Origin: Bicyclus anynana
Taxonomy: Eukaryota > Arthropoda > Insecta > Lepidoptera > Nymphalidae
NCBI RefSeq assembly: GCF_947172395.1
Contig: NC_069107.1
Location: forward strand, 10,026,101 to 10,090,100
Direction: 5' to 3'
Length of the DNA stretch: 64,000 nt
In this document: positions 36,990-48,089 of the stretch, in pieces
Layout of the letters: every line of letters begins with the position of its first letter
How positions within the stretch are numbered: position 1 is the first letter of the stretch
Notes under the pieces: generated by a model
The model's database searches: none
The model's input: the letters and a program-made list of their open reading frames with translations, nothing else
What the model was told of the DNA's origin: nothing
Program-made: the position numbers and the translations under genes

Positions 36990-39315
36990 AATGTAATGTA
37001 AAATGTTACACTTACATCATAATTATGTAATTACAATTAGGCGTAATTACTACAGATAATGTAGTTCTCACGCGGCACGTAACTCGACAAAACCACAGTA
37101 AAGATATTACAAGCAGTATAATAACTCGGCCGTATTTTTGAAATAAATACCTACAGCCGCGCGGTACGTAAACATGTCATAGGGCTGCCCGCATGCAGCA
37201 ATTTAATTACATTTGCTAACTTTGTGTTTCCACTTAGTTTTGTGATTGTAAATAAACTTTTTTTTATATAAACAAATAAAATACTTTATAAATTGTAGTA
37301 AAATGGGAAGTGATAAATAAAAATGCGTGTTTTTTGATTGGTTGATTTAATTAAGGCTGATACTACGTCAATGATCTTGAAGGATTGGTCGTATTCTTAA
37401 ACATATTTATTTCGGTGATGCCATCTAGGTATTACCTCCACACTACGTGAACAAATAAAAAAAAAGATAAATACCTTCATGAAATTGTAGTGATTTAAAA
37501 TAGATAATGAAACAATGAACAAACGCACTAATTGTCCCTACGATACGATAGTTCCCCTAGATTTCTCTAGGATGCCATTATCAGATCCTGACATGAAAAA
37601 AATGGGACTAACCTGAAAGAATATTCATCCAAACAAAAAAGAAACGGTTTACAAATGACGGAAATATCGCTGTAAATACGATACGATTCTTTTTGGAAGT
37701 CGGTTAAAATTCTTGTCACCAATGCCAAGCTGAGCAAAAGTTTTATGAGCTTGCACATTAAAGTGCATAAAATCCGCCATTTTGATTTTTTAAGAACTAA
37801 GTTACCCAGTGACACTCGGCCTATCTAGACGAGTCTAATGACATATCATTTATCAGTATGTGTGCTTGGCAAATTTGTTCGTAACACTCCCGAAGGTCGG
37901 CACGGTCCGGGAGGGGGGTAACGATGCCCAGCGCGTACGACTTCACACCCGCGCAGTCCTTTCCTCCCGTCGCCCGCATACAACAACAAGTCATAACATT
38001 CAAACACATACTCCTCCTTTGGGCTTCGCCGCAGTCGGGTAACAAAACACAAATGATCCGAGCACAGTCACACAATACATTGTACAAGCAGTCGAGGTTT
38101 TAATACAAGCTTATCGTACCTACTGTATCGTGATTCATGAACCGCGTATAGCTACATATTTCAATCGTGTCAATCACTTTCCTTTACTCTATTCACTTTA
38201 TTTACTAATCCAGATACCTACCTTTATTCTGGAGATAAAAGGAAATACCTTATCCATTAAAAAATACAAGATTATGTACCTACCTACTAATAAGTAAATT
38301 TATTTTAAAGTTAACCTTTCAGAGTTTCCAGGTAACTTAAAAAAAGTTATCTCTGGATGGGATAATTTTGAATTCATGCATCCAAAAACGGCACAGTATT
38401 TCCTACTGGTCATAATTAAAAAAATCTAATACTATTAATACACTTTACTCTGTTAATACACCATGCGTTCGTTCGTCACCGCGGCACAGTCGCGACTGTC
38501 TTCACCCTACGATCACCCCATGTTCAAGGAGCGTAGGTATAGCTCGCGTTTCGACCTCTAGTATGAAGTCCAACTACTGGTTGTAATATCTTTTCTGTGA
38601 CAAAACGGTGATTAACACGTAAACAAACAACTAATTAATTTGTTGCTAATGTAATGTGACTTTCGAGGACCGACTGGCCTATTCCCAAATTTGGTATTTA
38701 TTAACAATCTATTAAAAGACTTTATTTAAAAGAAGCAAATAAGAGAAAATACATATTAATAATTAAATTAAATAAAAAGAATAATAAATTAAATAATTAT
38801 AACAAATATACACCATCTAATTGTTCACCCATAGGCAAGGTACCTAATAGGCTGGCGCTGTTACCTCTCTGGGTGGCAAGACTAATCCTTTGGGTCCTGG
38901 GGTGGGGCCATATTTTAGGCCTGCAAAAAGATCCTTTTAAAGAGATACAGTTGCCATTTAAACAAGTTAAATTACCTAATTGACAAAACGAAACTATCCC
39001 TTGGCAAAGCCGGAAAGTCCAACACCTGAGCTGTCTCGCTCCCTCATTAGACAATTCCTGCGACAGACATACCGTGGGAGGGAAGGATATGCGCTAGGAT
39101 GAAGTAAATTTAATAATTGCATACTCAATTGCTTGCTCATGTGACAACGGTAGCCAAGGGAAGCTTAGGTTTTTGTTACCACGACGAATTATACCACTTA
39201 TACCGTGGTTCTTAAAATAGAAGCCTTGGGTTCGATTACCAGCTCAGATCAATTTGGGATTTTTTACCGACTTCAAAAAAAGGAGGACTTCGACGCGTGT
39301 TTTTTATGTTTGTTT
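36990..39315. other. Intergenic region without a recognisable gene
   Basis: AT-rich with a GC-rich dispersed repeat near 37865-38000. There is an ORF of 85 codons on minus at 38797-39054 that looks like repeat sequence but which I cannot assign, and a 32-codon GC-rich ORF at 38462-38560. A SINE-like head fragment is near 39190-39245. Confidence 0.4.
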
Positions 39316-39316
39316 G

Positions 39317-39604
39317 TGCCCTGCCATTGGATATGACCTCTGTCTCCGATTCCGGAGGATGTGGGTTCGAATCCGGTCCGGCACATGCACCTCCAACTTT
39401 TCAAGTTGTGTGCATTTTAAGAAATTAAATTTCACGTGTCTCAAATGGTGAAGGAAAAACATCTTGAGGAAACCTGCATACTAGTGAATTTTCTCAATTC
39501 TCTGTGTGTGTGAAGTCTGCCAATCCGTATTTGGTCGTAGTTGACTATTGGCCTAACCCCTCTCATTCTGAGAGACGACTCAAGCTCAGCAGTGAGCCGA
39601 ATTA
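39317..39604 (+). mobile_element. SINE (family A)
   Basis: Head with TTGGATATGACCTCTG and GGGTTCGAATCCGGTCC, body with GTGTCTCAAATGGTGAAGG, end with GCTCAGCAGTGAGCCGAA. Confidence 0.85.
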
Positions 39605-40084
39605 TTAACTACATTTATTAACAAATTTTGAAAATATTTTTTTCGTTTTAAAAGAGCCGGATTGGTCCCATTTAATTTTCATGAAAATAGGTTCAGTAGT
39701 TTTGTGTTAAAATCAAAATAACTGAAATAAGTGAACGAAATTGCCCTTAATGTGGCGTTTTACGTTCACTAGTACACTAAAAAACTGAATAATAAAAACT
39801 TTTTAACGAAAAAAATCTGACTACTTTCAATAAAGGTGCATTACTTTAAAAAGCGAAAAATAACACATACTAATGTCTTTTTTTGTCTATTGATCGGTTT
39901 CAAGGCGGTGCCAAAAAACAAAATAACCTTTAAAAGTCTATTTGGCATAGGAACGTCTTCATGTTTTATTTCGCTTTTTAGAGTATTAATGCTTCTTTGA
40001 AGTGGGTTAAATTTTGTTAAATGTTTTTACCCATATTATATTATATATGCATATACTAGCGGACCCGGTCAAGCTTAACTTTGA

Positions 40085-40180
40085 CTTATGTGCACTCTTT
40101 CCCTATCCCTACCCTACCCCTACTCTACTCCTAACCTACCCCTACCCCTACCCTAACACTGCTCTACCCCCATCCTATAC
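40085..40180. repeat. CCTACC-rich low-complexity tract
   Basis: Degenerate pyrimidine/adenine repeat (CCCTACCC-type units) on plus. It resembles but is not the TTAGG telomere repeat. Confidence 0.7.
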
Positions 40181-40947
40181 GCACTCTGAATTCATTTGTT
40201 ACAAAAAATGAAATGACAACCGATTTTGTGCAAACTTCACATAAGTCATCTACTAAATAGTCCGAACAAAGTAAATAAATGTCAATCATTACATAAATAG
40301 TATTTGACAGAATGGACAGCAAATGTTTGACAGGTACTAAACAAAGTAACATTAAATGGAAAATTATTTCTTAATTATTTATTCGTCGAGTTTTCATTGT
40401 TTTTAAGATTTATTCTGCTATTCTTCAGAGAGACAAATCTAACGAGTCAAAAACCATTAAAATCGATACAGCAGATCTCGAGTTATAAGTGTTGTAACAA
40501 ACCCGACTTTCTTTTATATATATGGATATACATACTCTAACCAAAAGTTTATGGTATTGTAGGGGGTAATATTTGCATCTACTGAACCGATTTTATAAAT
40601 TCTTTTGCTTTCTAGCCACGTTATTTGTGAGTGTCAATAATTTATCTCACTATTCTCACGCGAACGGGAACTACGCTGGCATCGGTTAGTGTTAGACATA
40701 CCGATAGCTATCAGATATTAGTGAAAACCCTACGAGGTCCAAAGGTATTCCGGCTTAATCTTGTATACATTCAGTGCTAAGGTTGCGACCCCGTTCAAGG
40801 CAGATCTTATCTTCGCGGATGCTGCACGCGACGCGTCTCCGGACGAGGAACTCGAATGATTACCACAGATTATACCAACAGAGGTTCCGTGACTAAAACT
40901 GTTAGAACATGTAGAGAAAAACTACATGTCAATCGAATTAGTTTTAC

Positions 40948-41115
40948 ATTAGCTGACGCCGCGCGGTTTCACCCGCGTGGTTCCCGTTCCCGTGGGAATA
41001 CGCGGATAATATAAATCATATAGCCTTCCTCCATAAATGGGCTATCTGACACTGAAATAATTTTTCAAATCGGAGCAGTAGTTCCTGAGATTAGCGCGTT
41101 CAAACAAACAAAGAA
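40948..41115 (-). mobile_element. Helitron-like element copy
   Basis: Reverse copy starting at AGCTGACGCCGCGCGGTTTC and including CAGTAGTTCCTGAGATTAGC. It runs into a SINE body at about 41117. Confidence 0.75.
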
Positions 41116-41312
41116 ATGAAATATCACGTGTCTCAATCGGTGAAGGAAAACATCGTGAGGAAACCTGCATACCAGAGAATTATCTTAATTCTCTGCGTGT
41201 GTGAAGTCTGCCAATCCGCATTGGGCCAGCGTGGTGGACTATTGGCCTAACCCCTCTCATTCTGAGAGTAGACTCGAGCTCAGCAGTGAGCCGAATATGG
41301 GTTGATGACGAC
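41116..41312 (+). mobile_element. SINE (family A), 5' truncated
   Basis: Body and tail only (TATCACGTGTCTCAATCGG to GCCGAATATGGGTTGATG). Confidence 0.8.
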
Positions 41313-41389
41313 GACTAAAGGGCCAGGCGTTCCTCCTTATAGGAAAGGTTATATGGAGCTGAGACCTAAGGGTTGGCGGTATTAGAGTC

Positions 41390-41785
41390 ATCATTATCAG
41401 CATCATTAACAGTCAATGGACAACCACTGCTGGACAGGCTTCTTGCATGGACTTCAAGCAAAACGGTCTCGAGCCGCCAGCATCCAGCAGTTTCCTGCAA
41501 CCTACTTGATGTCCTCGGTCCACCTAGTGGGAGTGGGCGGAAAGTTGCTGGCAGAAGAGGCGTTAGTCACAGAAGTCTTGGTCGAGGAACATCAGAGAGT
41601 GGACATCGCGAGCGTCACAGAAGTATTTAGCCTCGCGAAAAATAAAGAAGAATTTACGAAGCTGAATGCCTCCGCTAGTCCGAGAGGCATTCGAGGAAGA
41701 AGAAAGACAAACATTGCCAGTGTGACTGCCAACGTAAAAATTAAATTTCCCGGGATTCTAATGAATAAAAATGCCACATAGCTAA
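41390..41785 (-). mobile_element. LINE 3'-end fragments fused
   Basis: 41390-41540 is a reverse copy of the RTE-like 3' end (AACAGTCAATGGACAACCAC, CATCCAGCAGTTTCCTGC). 41540-41720 reads on plus like the tail of another non-LTR RT (GKVAGRRGVSHR then FSLAKNKEEFTKLNA). The continuous frames across both are therefore chimeric, not a gene. Confidence 0.65.
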
Positions 41786-42994
41786 TAAATAATAACCCGA
41801 TCAGGTTTCCTCGTCGTGTTTTCCTGTATCGCTATCTACAAATATTTAAAATGTATAGAAAAACAGTTCGTATGATATTTTGAATAAATGAACTAGGTAA
41901 AAATAAAACAGGATAAGTGCCAGTTTAATTTGCGTGTGGAAGGTTTCCTAATCTAAATAAAAATTAAAACGTACAACTCTGAGTGATGTTATTTTAACTA
42001 CAATATAGATTTTCACGTAATCTACTCGGATATATTGAAAACTACTATCTATATTTTTTTACTTTTTGACGTGACAGCGTCTTATAATTCGATGGAGCCG
42101 GATGCACACTCGAAAAAAGATGACGTCATGCGTCGTTCCCTCGCTCTAGGGTTGCCAACTTTTTTTTCAAGAAATAAAGTATAATCTGGTCTATGAAGAT
42201 TATTAAGTAGTATTTTAGAAAAACGAACAGTTTCTTTTGAAAAATGCAACCATTCCATCAGTATTTTCTTATGTAGTTGTCACGTTCAACTATCGCCAGT
42301 AAACCGACTTTACAGACACCCAATGTTTTATTTTAGTATGATGGTGATGGGTGGTCAATTTGTATCTATTTTCATAAGTAGGTAACTTGAAAATTTTTGT
42401 ATTACAAATTACCAAAAAAAAAATATATATGTGATCCTCATAACAATTTCATTTGATATTTCACACAATGAACTATGCACTACGCAAAAAAAAATCCAAA
42501 AGAGACTATATTCACGTCATTCCTCTGGATTAAGGTCATCACAATTGACTGTGATTAATGGGGAGACAGACACACAATCCTATAGGAATTACGTTTTTAA
42601 TTCGGACGTACAGAAAAACAAACATTTGTATGATTGATTTTTAGTTTGTTTGCTACGTCTTTATGATGTTAAATTCGATTTTTAAACTTCTATCACCATT
42701 AGAAAGTTATATCTTCACCGAATAACATATACTATATTTTATCCCCGTATTTTTTTTTTTTTTGTCTTTATTGTAGTTGTTTAGTAATCTTATTTTATTT
42801 TTTATTTATTTTTTGCATATAATATTAATGTTTGTCCTTCGCTCCAATCTAATTTTTAACTGACTTCCAAAAAGGAGGAGGTTCTACGTTTCGTCTGTAT
42901 GTACTTATGTTTTTTACTTACTATAGATATGTGGATACATAGTAGTATATTATTTTATCTATTTTAAATTTGGAATCAATAAATGACGCAACGC

Positions 42995-43200
42995 TCTCCC
43001 GATCAGTCCGTGAGCTCACCCTGGGGTCATGCCTGAAAATCAGCGCTACAGTTAGCGTCTTAGCTGTAGCATAGAGCTGAGGCAGCGCCCCATTCAGCCG
43101 AAGCCTTAGTATTAAGTTAGTATTAATACTCATGTATTTTTTTCTTATTTATGTTATGTTGTTTTGGCTGAATAAATGTTTTTATTATTATTATTATTAG
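42995..43200 (+). mobile_element. LINE 3'-end fragment with (ATT)n tail
   Basis: CCGTGAGCTCACCCTGGGGT, a GCATAGAGCTGAGGCAGC block and TTTTGGCTGAATAAATG followed by ATT repeats. This is the layout of a lepidopteran non-LTR 3' end. Confidence 0.6.
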
Positions 43201-43775
43201 TATTCCCACGGGAACAGGAACTATAGAACAAATCAAATGAACACAATACTACAATCAGAAGTGGGATCTATTAGCCGAACGTGATACTATGGACGCGCTC
43301 TACTGGCCGAATGCAAACACCGTTATCTAGTGCAAATAAACAAACAGTCAACTTAATTACTGACTATTATATGCTAATGTCACATGATTTTTATCAGTAT
43401 GTGTAATAGGTACACTTAGCTCAAGATCCTTTTAATGTTATAATTATGAAATGTACATATTTACCCGGACATATTGGAACAAAATCATTCATAACTAAGG
43501 CAACAAAGCGGAACAGTTTGTTTGTTTATTGATCTCTCTAATCTCTGGAACTACCAGGATAGCCAGACTAATTAAGAGTTACATAGACTAACACTAAGTG
43601 GGTGGGATCTTGCATAAAAGTTAATTTAATAATTAAAAAAAATAGTTCAACAGGTTTTTTAAGACGCGGATAAAGTCGCGAATCGCGATCATCTAATAGT
43701 TACTGTAATATTCCTCAGAGTAATTAATAAATTCTAGATAATAATCATTCCGGAGATGGTTTTCCTGTTTAGTCA

Positions 43776-43785
43776 TATATAAAAG
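43776..43785 (+). promoter_or_regulatory. TATA box of the repeat-peptide gene
   Basis: TATATAAAAG lies 52 bp upstream of the ATG at 43837, placing transcription start near 43805 and a 5' UTR of about 30 nt. A compact TATA promoter suits an inducible or hormone-like small secreted gene. Confidence 0.7.
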
Positions 43786-43836
43786 AATCCAAATATAAGC
43801 TCATGCCGCTCTGTACTGCTACTATATCCCAGCAAC

Positions 43837-44445
43837 ATGCTGCTCCAACTGTGGTATATTGTCTACTTACTTAATCTAATCGAACAATCATATTGCTTAC
43901 CGCTAAACGGTATAAAAAGTGATGAAGTGCAACAATTCAGACACAATTTCGCCGAAGAACCAACTACGCTAGAGATACTGCAAGATAATTTGACCGAAGA
44001 ACCAACTAAGCTAGAGAAACTGCAAGATAATTTGACCGAAGAACCAACTAAGCTAAAGATACTGCAAGATAATTTGACCGAAGAACCAACTAAGCTAGAG
44101 ATACTGCAAGATAATTTGACCGAAGAACCAACCAAGCTAGAGATACTGCAAGATAATTTGACCGAAGAACCAACTAAGCTAAAGATACTGCAAGATAATT
44201 TGACCGAAGAACCAACTAAGCTAGAGAAACTGCAAGTTAATTTGGCCGCAGAACTAACTGAGCTAGAGACAGAGCAGGATAATTTGGCCAAAATACCTCA
44301 GTCAGGGTTACAATTGTCCGGAGCGAACAACAATGCTGATGGCAAGAACAAACGTGATGTACTTTGTGGCTTATGTCCAAATAAAAAATGTCAGGCTGGA
44401 TATGTTTTAATTCCACCTGGGATATGTGTCAAGAAGGCCAAGTGA
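43837..44445 (+). CDS. Secreted repeat-containing precursor with a growth-blocking/ENF-like C-terminal peptide
   Basis: 202-residue single-exon gene with its own TATA box and polyA signals. Residues 1-20 form a hydrophobic signal peptide (MLLQLWYIVYLLNL...SYC). Residues 37-148 are eight 14-residue (42-bp) repeats, consensus NLTEEPTKLEILQD, with leucines spaced as in a helical heptad. Then come a short linker and the basic site KNKR (170-173). The predicted released peptide (174-202) has four cysteines at 177, 180, 185 and 197. Its last half, C-x2-G-Y-x5-G-x-C, has the cysteine/glycine/tyrosine spacing of lepidopteran growth-blocking (ENF) peptides. Known ENF peptides have only one cystine, so the extra C-x2-C is a difference. 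Cytokine function is inference; another family of insect Cys-rich peptides is possible. The antisense frame is a shadow. Confidence 0.85.
   Translation: MLLQLWYIVYLLNLIEQSYCLPLNGIKSDEVQQFRHNFAEEPTTLEILQDNLTEEPTKLEKLQDNLTEEPTKLKILQDNLTEEPTKLEILQDNLTEEPTKLEILQDNLTEEPTKLKILQDNLTEEPTKLEKLQVNLAAELTELETEQDNLAKIPQSGLQLSGANNNADGKNKRDVLCGLCPNKKCQAGYVLIPPGICVKKAK
43945..44280 (+). repeat. 42-bp in-frame tandem repeat, 8 units
   Basis: Eight units inside the precursor gene. Units 2-6 are almost identical, the first and the last two more diverged. This is the pattern of recent unequal crossing-over at the array centre. Confidence 0.95.
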
Positions 44446-44492
44446 TTCGCATTTTGGTGCGTAACAAGCAATCATATGAGTAATGTGAAAGT

Positions 44493-44512
44493 AATAAAAG
44501 CGTATTAATAAA
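44493..44512 (+). terminator. Polyadenylation signals of the repeat-peptide gene
   Basis: Two AATAAA hexamers (44493-44498 and 44507-44512) 48-67 nt after the TGA at 44443-44445. Confidence 0.7.
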
Positions 44513-44588
44513 ACAGAAAGCAAAAGGCTTTCAAACGATAAATTTCGTTAATCATATTTTTATTTCATTGTTTTACTTTATAAAATAA

Positions 44589-45170
44589 TCTATACTTATA
44601 ATAAAACTGGTCGATTTCTATACATTTCTTCGCAATTTGAGATTTTACTTATACCATTTGTAACAACAAACGTTAGCGAGGCATAAAGGAAGCCAGCGCC
44701 ATCTAAAATCTATACTTATAATACGACTTCTGTACATTTTGTACATTCTGTAAATTGAAGATATTTTGAAAAATTTTGTTGGGGGGCATTACACAATCGA
44801 TACTAAAGCTAAAAATATTTTTTTTTTCGTTTTTTTTGTCTGGCTTTTTTTGTTATTCGGGCATCACGCTGAAACTACTAAATGAATTCAAATGAAACTT
44901 GGCACGATTTAAGACCATCATACGGAGAAGATTATAGGATACTTTTATTGCGAAAATAAAATGAGAAGGGGGTGAAATAGGGGTTGAAAATTTGTATGGA
45001 AAGTCCTTCATTTTTAGAGTTACAGTTTTAAAAATTTATTCATAAATCATAAAAAAAATTTGAAATATAATGTAATTCAAAAGAAAAAAAATTCAAAACA
45101 GAAAGTGGTGAAATAGGGCTTGAGAGTTTACATTAAATTCCACGCGAACGAAGTCGCGGACGTCCGCTAG
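44589..45170 (+). mobile_element. Helitron-like element, second family
   Basis: Starts TCTATACTTATAATAAAAC after an A, ends GCGGACGTCCGCTAG before a T, with a GC palindrome at the 3' end. A 516-bp relative is at 62815-63330. No Rep/helicase, so non-autonomous. Confidence 0.82.
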
Positions 45171-45269
45171 TTAATACAATAAAATGCTACGTAACTATTT
45201 TCAAGAGTAGTCTCGTACGCGTCGCGTTACGCCAGTCACACACGAGTTCATCTTATATGGCGCTTAGGC

Positions 45270-45500
45270 CTAGTTCGGACTACTTTAGTATTTTAGTCGT
45301 TGTACTCGACTAAAATGTACTGCGAACTAGGCATTAGGGATGTGGCCAGTGAAAAGATATCGAAACCATCGCTTAATGATAGTTCAATATTTTCTGCTTT
45401 GCACACATCCTTAAGCACCATGCAAACTTGACCGTGTGTGGCTGTAGATCTATCTGCCGGTATTTTGATCGGTCTGGGCTGCACTGGTGCAACTAAACTG
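45270..45500 (-). other. Orphan coding-like segment, unknown
   Basis: A minus-strand frame gives QPRPIKIPADRSTATHGQVC and MVLKDVCKAENIEL with unusually protein-like composition. Its last ~10 codons fall in an inverted repeat (CCTAGTTCGGACTAC type, 45265-45330), so the C-terminus is TE-derived. It could be a TE ORF or processed pseudogene remnant. I do not recognise the protein. Confidence 0.3.
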
Positions 45501-45774
45501 CCGGGTTGGTTGAGGGAAAATCAGTAATGCGTATCAAGGTCTAAAATAATCTTCTATAACTTGAAAACTTCGTTCGTAACACTCCCGCACGCACGATTTC
45601 ACACCCGCCCAGTCTTTCCCCCCGTCGCCCACATATCATGGGACTGTCATTAACGAACTTACCAGACTATAGACACTTTACTATAAGCCGAGAGCCTGCC
45701 ATTAGCCAGAAATCCCCCAATGTTAGGAAGGCTGAAAGTTGGTCAACCCATGTGCCTACTAATATAGATAAGCC

Positions 45775-46035
45775 ATCATCATGAACAAGCCATATTCGGC
45801 TCACTGTTGAGCACGAGTCTCCTCTCTAAATGGGGTTAGGCTAACAGTCCACCACGCTGACCCAATGCGGATTGGCAACTTCACACACGTTGATTAAGAA
45901 AATTTTCAGGTATGGCAATTTCCTCACGACGTTTCTCCTTCACCGTTTGAGACACCGTTTAATTTCTTAAAAAGCATATCACTTGGAAGTGCATGCCCCG
46001 GACCGGATTCGAACTTATGCTCTCCGGAATCCACT
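45775..46035 (-). mobile_element. SINE (family A)
   Basis: Reverse copy from CATATTCGGCTCACTGTTGA to the head CCCGGACCGGATTCGAAC. Confidence 0.85.
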
Positions 46036-46284
46036 AAAATATGCCAATAATGATGATAGGTATCATTTCTATTTTATTCAAAAGTGACAAAAAATCACAT
46101 GATTTCCAAAAAGTGTGTGACGTCACAACATATGTACCTCACATGACCAATCAAGTCTATTTAACATCGTTAGTACTTAGCAGGTGTGTTTGCTTAATAA
46201 GCAAGTTATTAGAAGGTAATTAGAGATGTTAACAGATGATCAAATAAGTATTCAACCACACAACCAAACATGGCCTACGAATGT

Positions 46285-46560
46285 TGGATAGAAGCAGGCG
46301 TTACTTTGCGGAAGTTCATCATGATTATAAAATGTTTTATTTATATTGCTATTATCCGCGAAAAGCCGACTAACCCAAGCGACAACGTCACCCAGGTCCA
46401 TTGCAAAATTTGCAATTGCACGTTGTAGAGTCAACATCTCCTGAGGATGCTCCGGTTTCGGGGTGAAACGTACGTAGAGAGTATTTTGTCGGACCTGGGT
46501 GACGTTGTCGCATGGGTTCGTCGGCTTTTCGCGAATAATAGCAAAATAAGTAAATTATTA
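46285..46560. mobile_element. Foldback MITE, complete palindromic copy
   Basis: Inverted arms TTGCTATTATCCGCGAAAAG (46346 onward) and their reverse near 46525-46544, with GACAACGTCACCCAGGTCC also mirrored as GGACCTGGGTGACGTTGTC. The left flank repeats, in reverse, the right flank of the 15115 copy. Confidence 0.85.
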
Positions 46561-47340
46561 TATAGCTTTTGTTTTTTCAATCGAGTTCAAAAAAGGACGA
46601 CGTTCTGAATTCGTGGGCTTTTTTATTTAATTTTCATGTATCATACCTACAAATCTAAAAATAGTCCAAGGCGCTTGAAACGATTTTGAAAATTAGTTTA
46701 CTAATTTTTAGTACTACTCCTTAAGTGGTTCCTATGCTCAGGATTTGATGATGGGATCCTGAACAAATAGAGAGATCTCTGTATTTTTCTGCATTTTAAA
46801 ATCAGTTTTTTTAAGTTTCCGTAACTCAAAATGAAAAAATCGTAATTCTTATAGGATCATATTGTTTGTTCGTCTGTCTGTACGACCCTTTATTTGTAAA
46901 AAAATACCGACTTTAGGACCCATTAAAAATCTAAACTACCTCAAAACTCTCCCGAGTATTAGGTAAAATAGCTGTTTCGCATCAAGATTTATTACTTGTT
47001 TATAGAATTTATTATTTCATTGTGTTTAGTTTTAGTTAACTTTGTAAACAATCGCGTTTTTAATTAAATTTTTAAATATACCTGTATTTATATTTTTAAA
47101 TTCAAAATGTAATTTTTCAAACATTCAACACACTTGCAACGCTATCTCGTAAATCTTTGAGATATTACTACAATTAAAGGTTATTATATTAAAGGTAGGT
47201 AAATATTCAAATAATTGTATAATTTGTATTCTGCATGGTATTTTGTTTAATATTTGCCATTTAAATATGACCAATATTCTGATTCACCTCCAACTAGACG
47301 GGAAAGACTGTATTAGGAGTAAGTACGACAATAGACCAAC
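46561..47340. other. AT-rich intergenic, no gene
   Basis: Only an ACCGACTTC-type MITE trace near 46580-46620 and low-information AT-rich sequence. Confidence 0.4.
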
Positions 47341-47341
47341 G

Positions 47342-47500
47342 GGGCGGGGATTGAACCACCACCACTCGGCGATGAGTCCGACCACTTTACCGTTGAGCTA
47401 TTGAGGCTTATGTATCTAGGTACCCAGTCTTTCTGCCTCGTCCGTTTAGTGGTTAGCGTATGTGGCTTCGAATCGTGAGGTCCTGGATTCGACCCTATTT
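47342..47500. mobile_element. Two tRNA-like SINE heads in opposite orientation
   Basis: On minus 47342-47410: AGCTCAACGGTAAAGTGGTC and GGTTCAATCCCCGCC. On plus 47436-47500: CTCGTCCGTTTAGTGGTTAGC and a GGATTCGACCC box B. Both lack full cloverleaf pairing. Confidence 0.5.
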
Positions 47501-47784
47501 TTTTTTTCCTCGCTGGAAAATACTTTTACGCGTCCTTCCCGAAGGTCCTGGATTCGATCCTGGGTCTATGAAATTCAGAATTTTTAAATCATCTAAAAAT
47601 GTTTTTGGTAAATTTCTCAGCCCGGAGTTGGAAGAAGAGAGCACTTTAAGTACGGCATAGTGATTTATCATTATCAAGTGATAGTGATCGTTAGAGTCAG
47701 ACTACGCCAACTCACATTGGAGCAGCGCGATGAGTCTAAGCTCTATATCCACTTTCTTATAATCAGGGTACTCTCCTTAACCTT

Positions 47785-48080
47785 TATGCGCGGTAGATTT
47801 ACAAGACGGAGGTCCTGGGTTCGAACTCCGGCTGAGCTGATGAGGTTTTTCATAATTGGTCCAGATCTGGCTGGTGGGAGGCTTCGGCCATGGCCAGTTA
47901 CCACCCGATCGGCAAAGACGTACCGCCAAGCGATTTAGCGTTTCGGTAAGATGTAGTGTAGAAACCGAAAGGGCTGTGAATATCATCATCCTCCAAACAA
48001 GTTAGCCCGCTTCCATCTTAGATTGCATCATCACTTACCATCAGGTGAGATTGTAGTCAAGGGCTAACTTGTAAAGAATA
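47785..48080 (+). mobile_element. SINE (family B)
   Basis: Plus copy from CGCGGTAGATTTACAAGACG to GATTGTAGTCAAGGGCTAAC. Confidence 0.88.
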
Positions 48081-48089
48081 ATATATACA

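Noticed and set aside
40085..40180. Interstitial telomere array
   Set aside because: Units are CCTACC-like and irregular, not TTAGG.
41373..41781. 85- and 121-codon plus-strand frames
   Set aside because: Chimera of two LINE 3' fragments.
43863..44291. 142-codon Ser/Val-rich minus-strand frame
   Set aside because: Antisense shadow of the 42-bp repeat in the precursor gene; no start context or signal.
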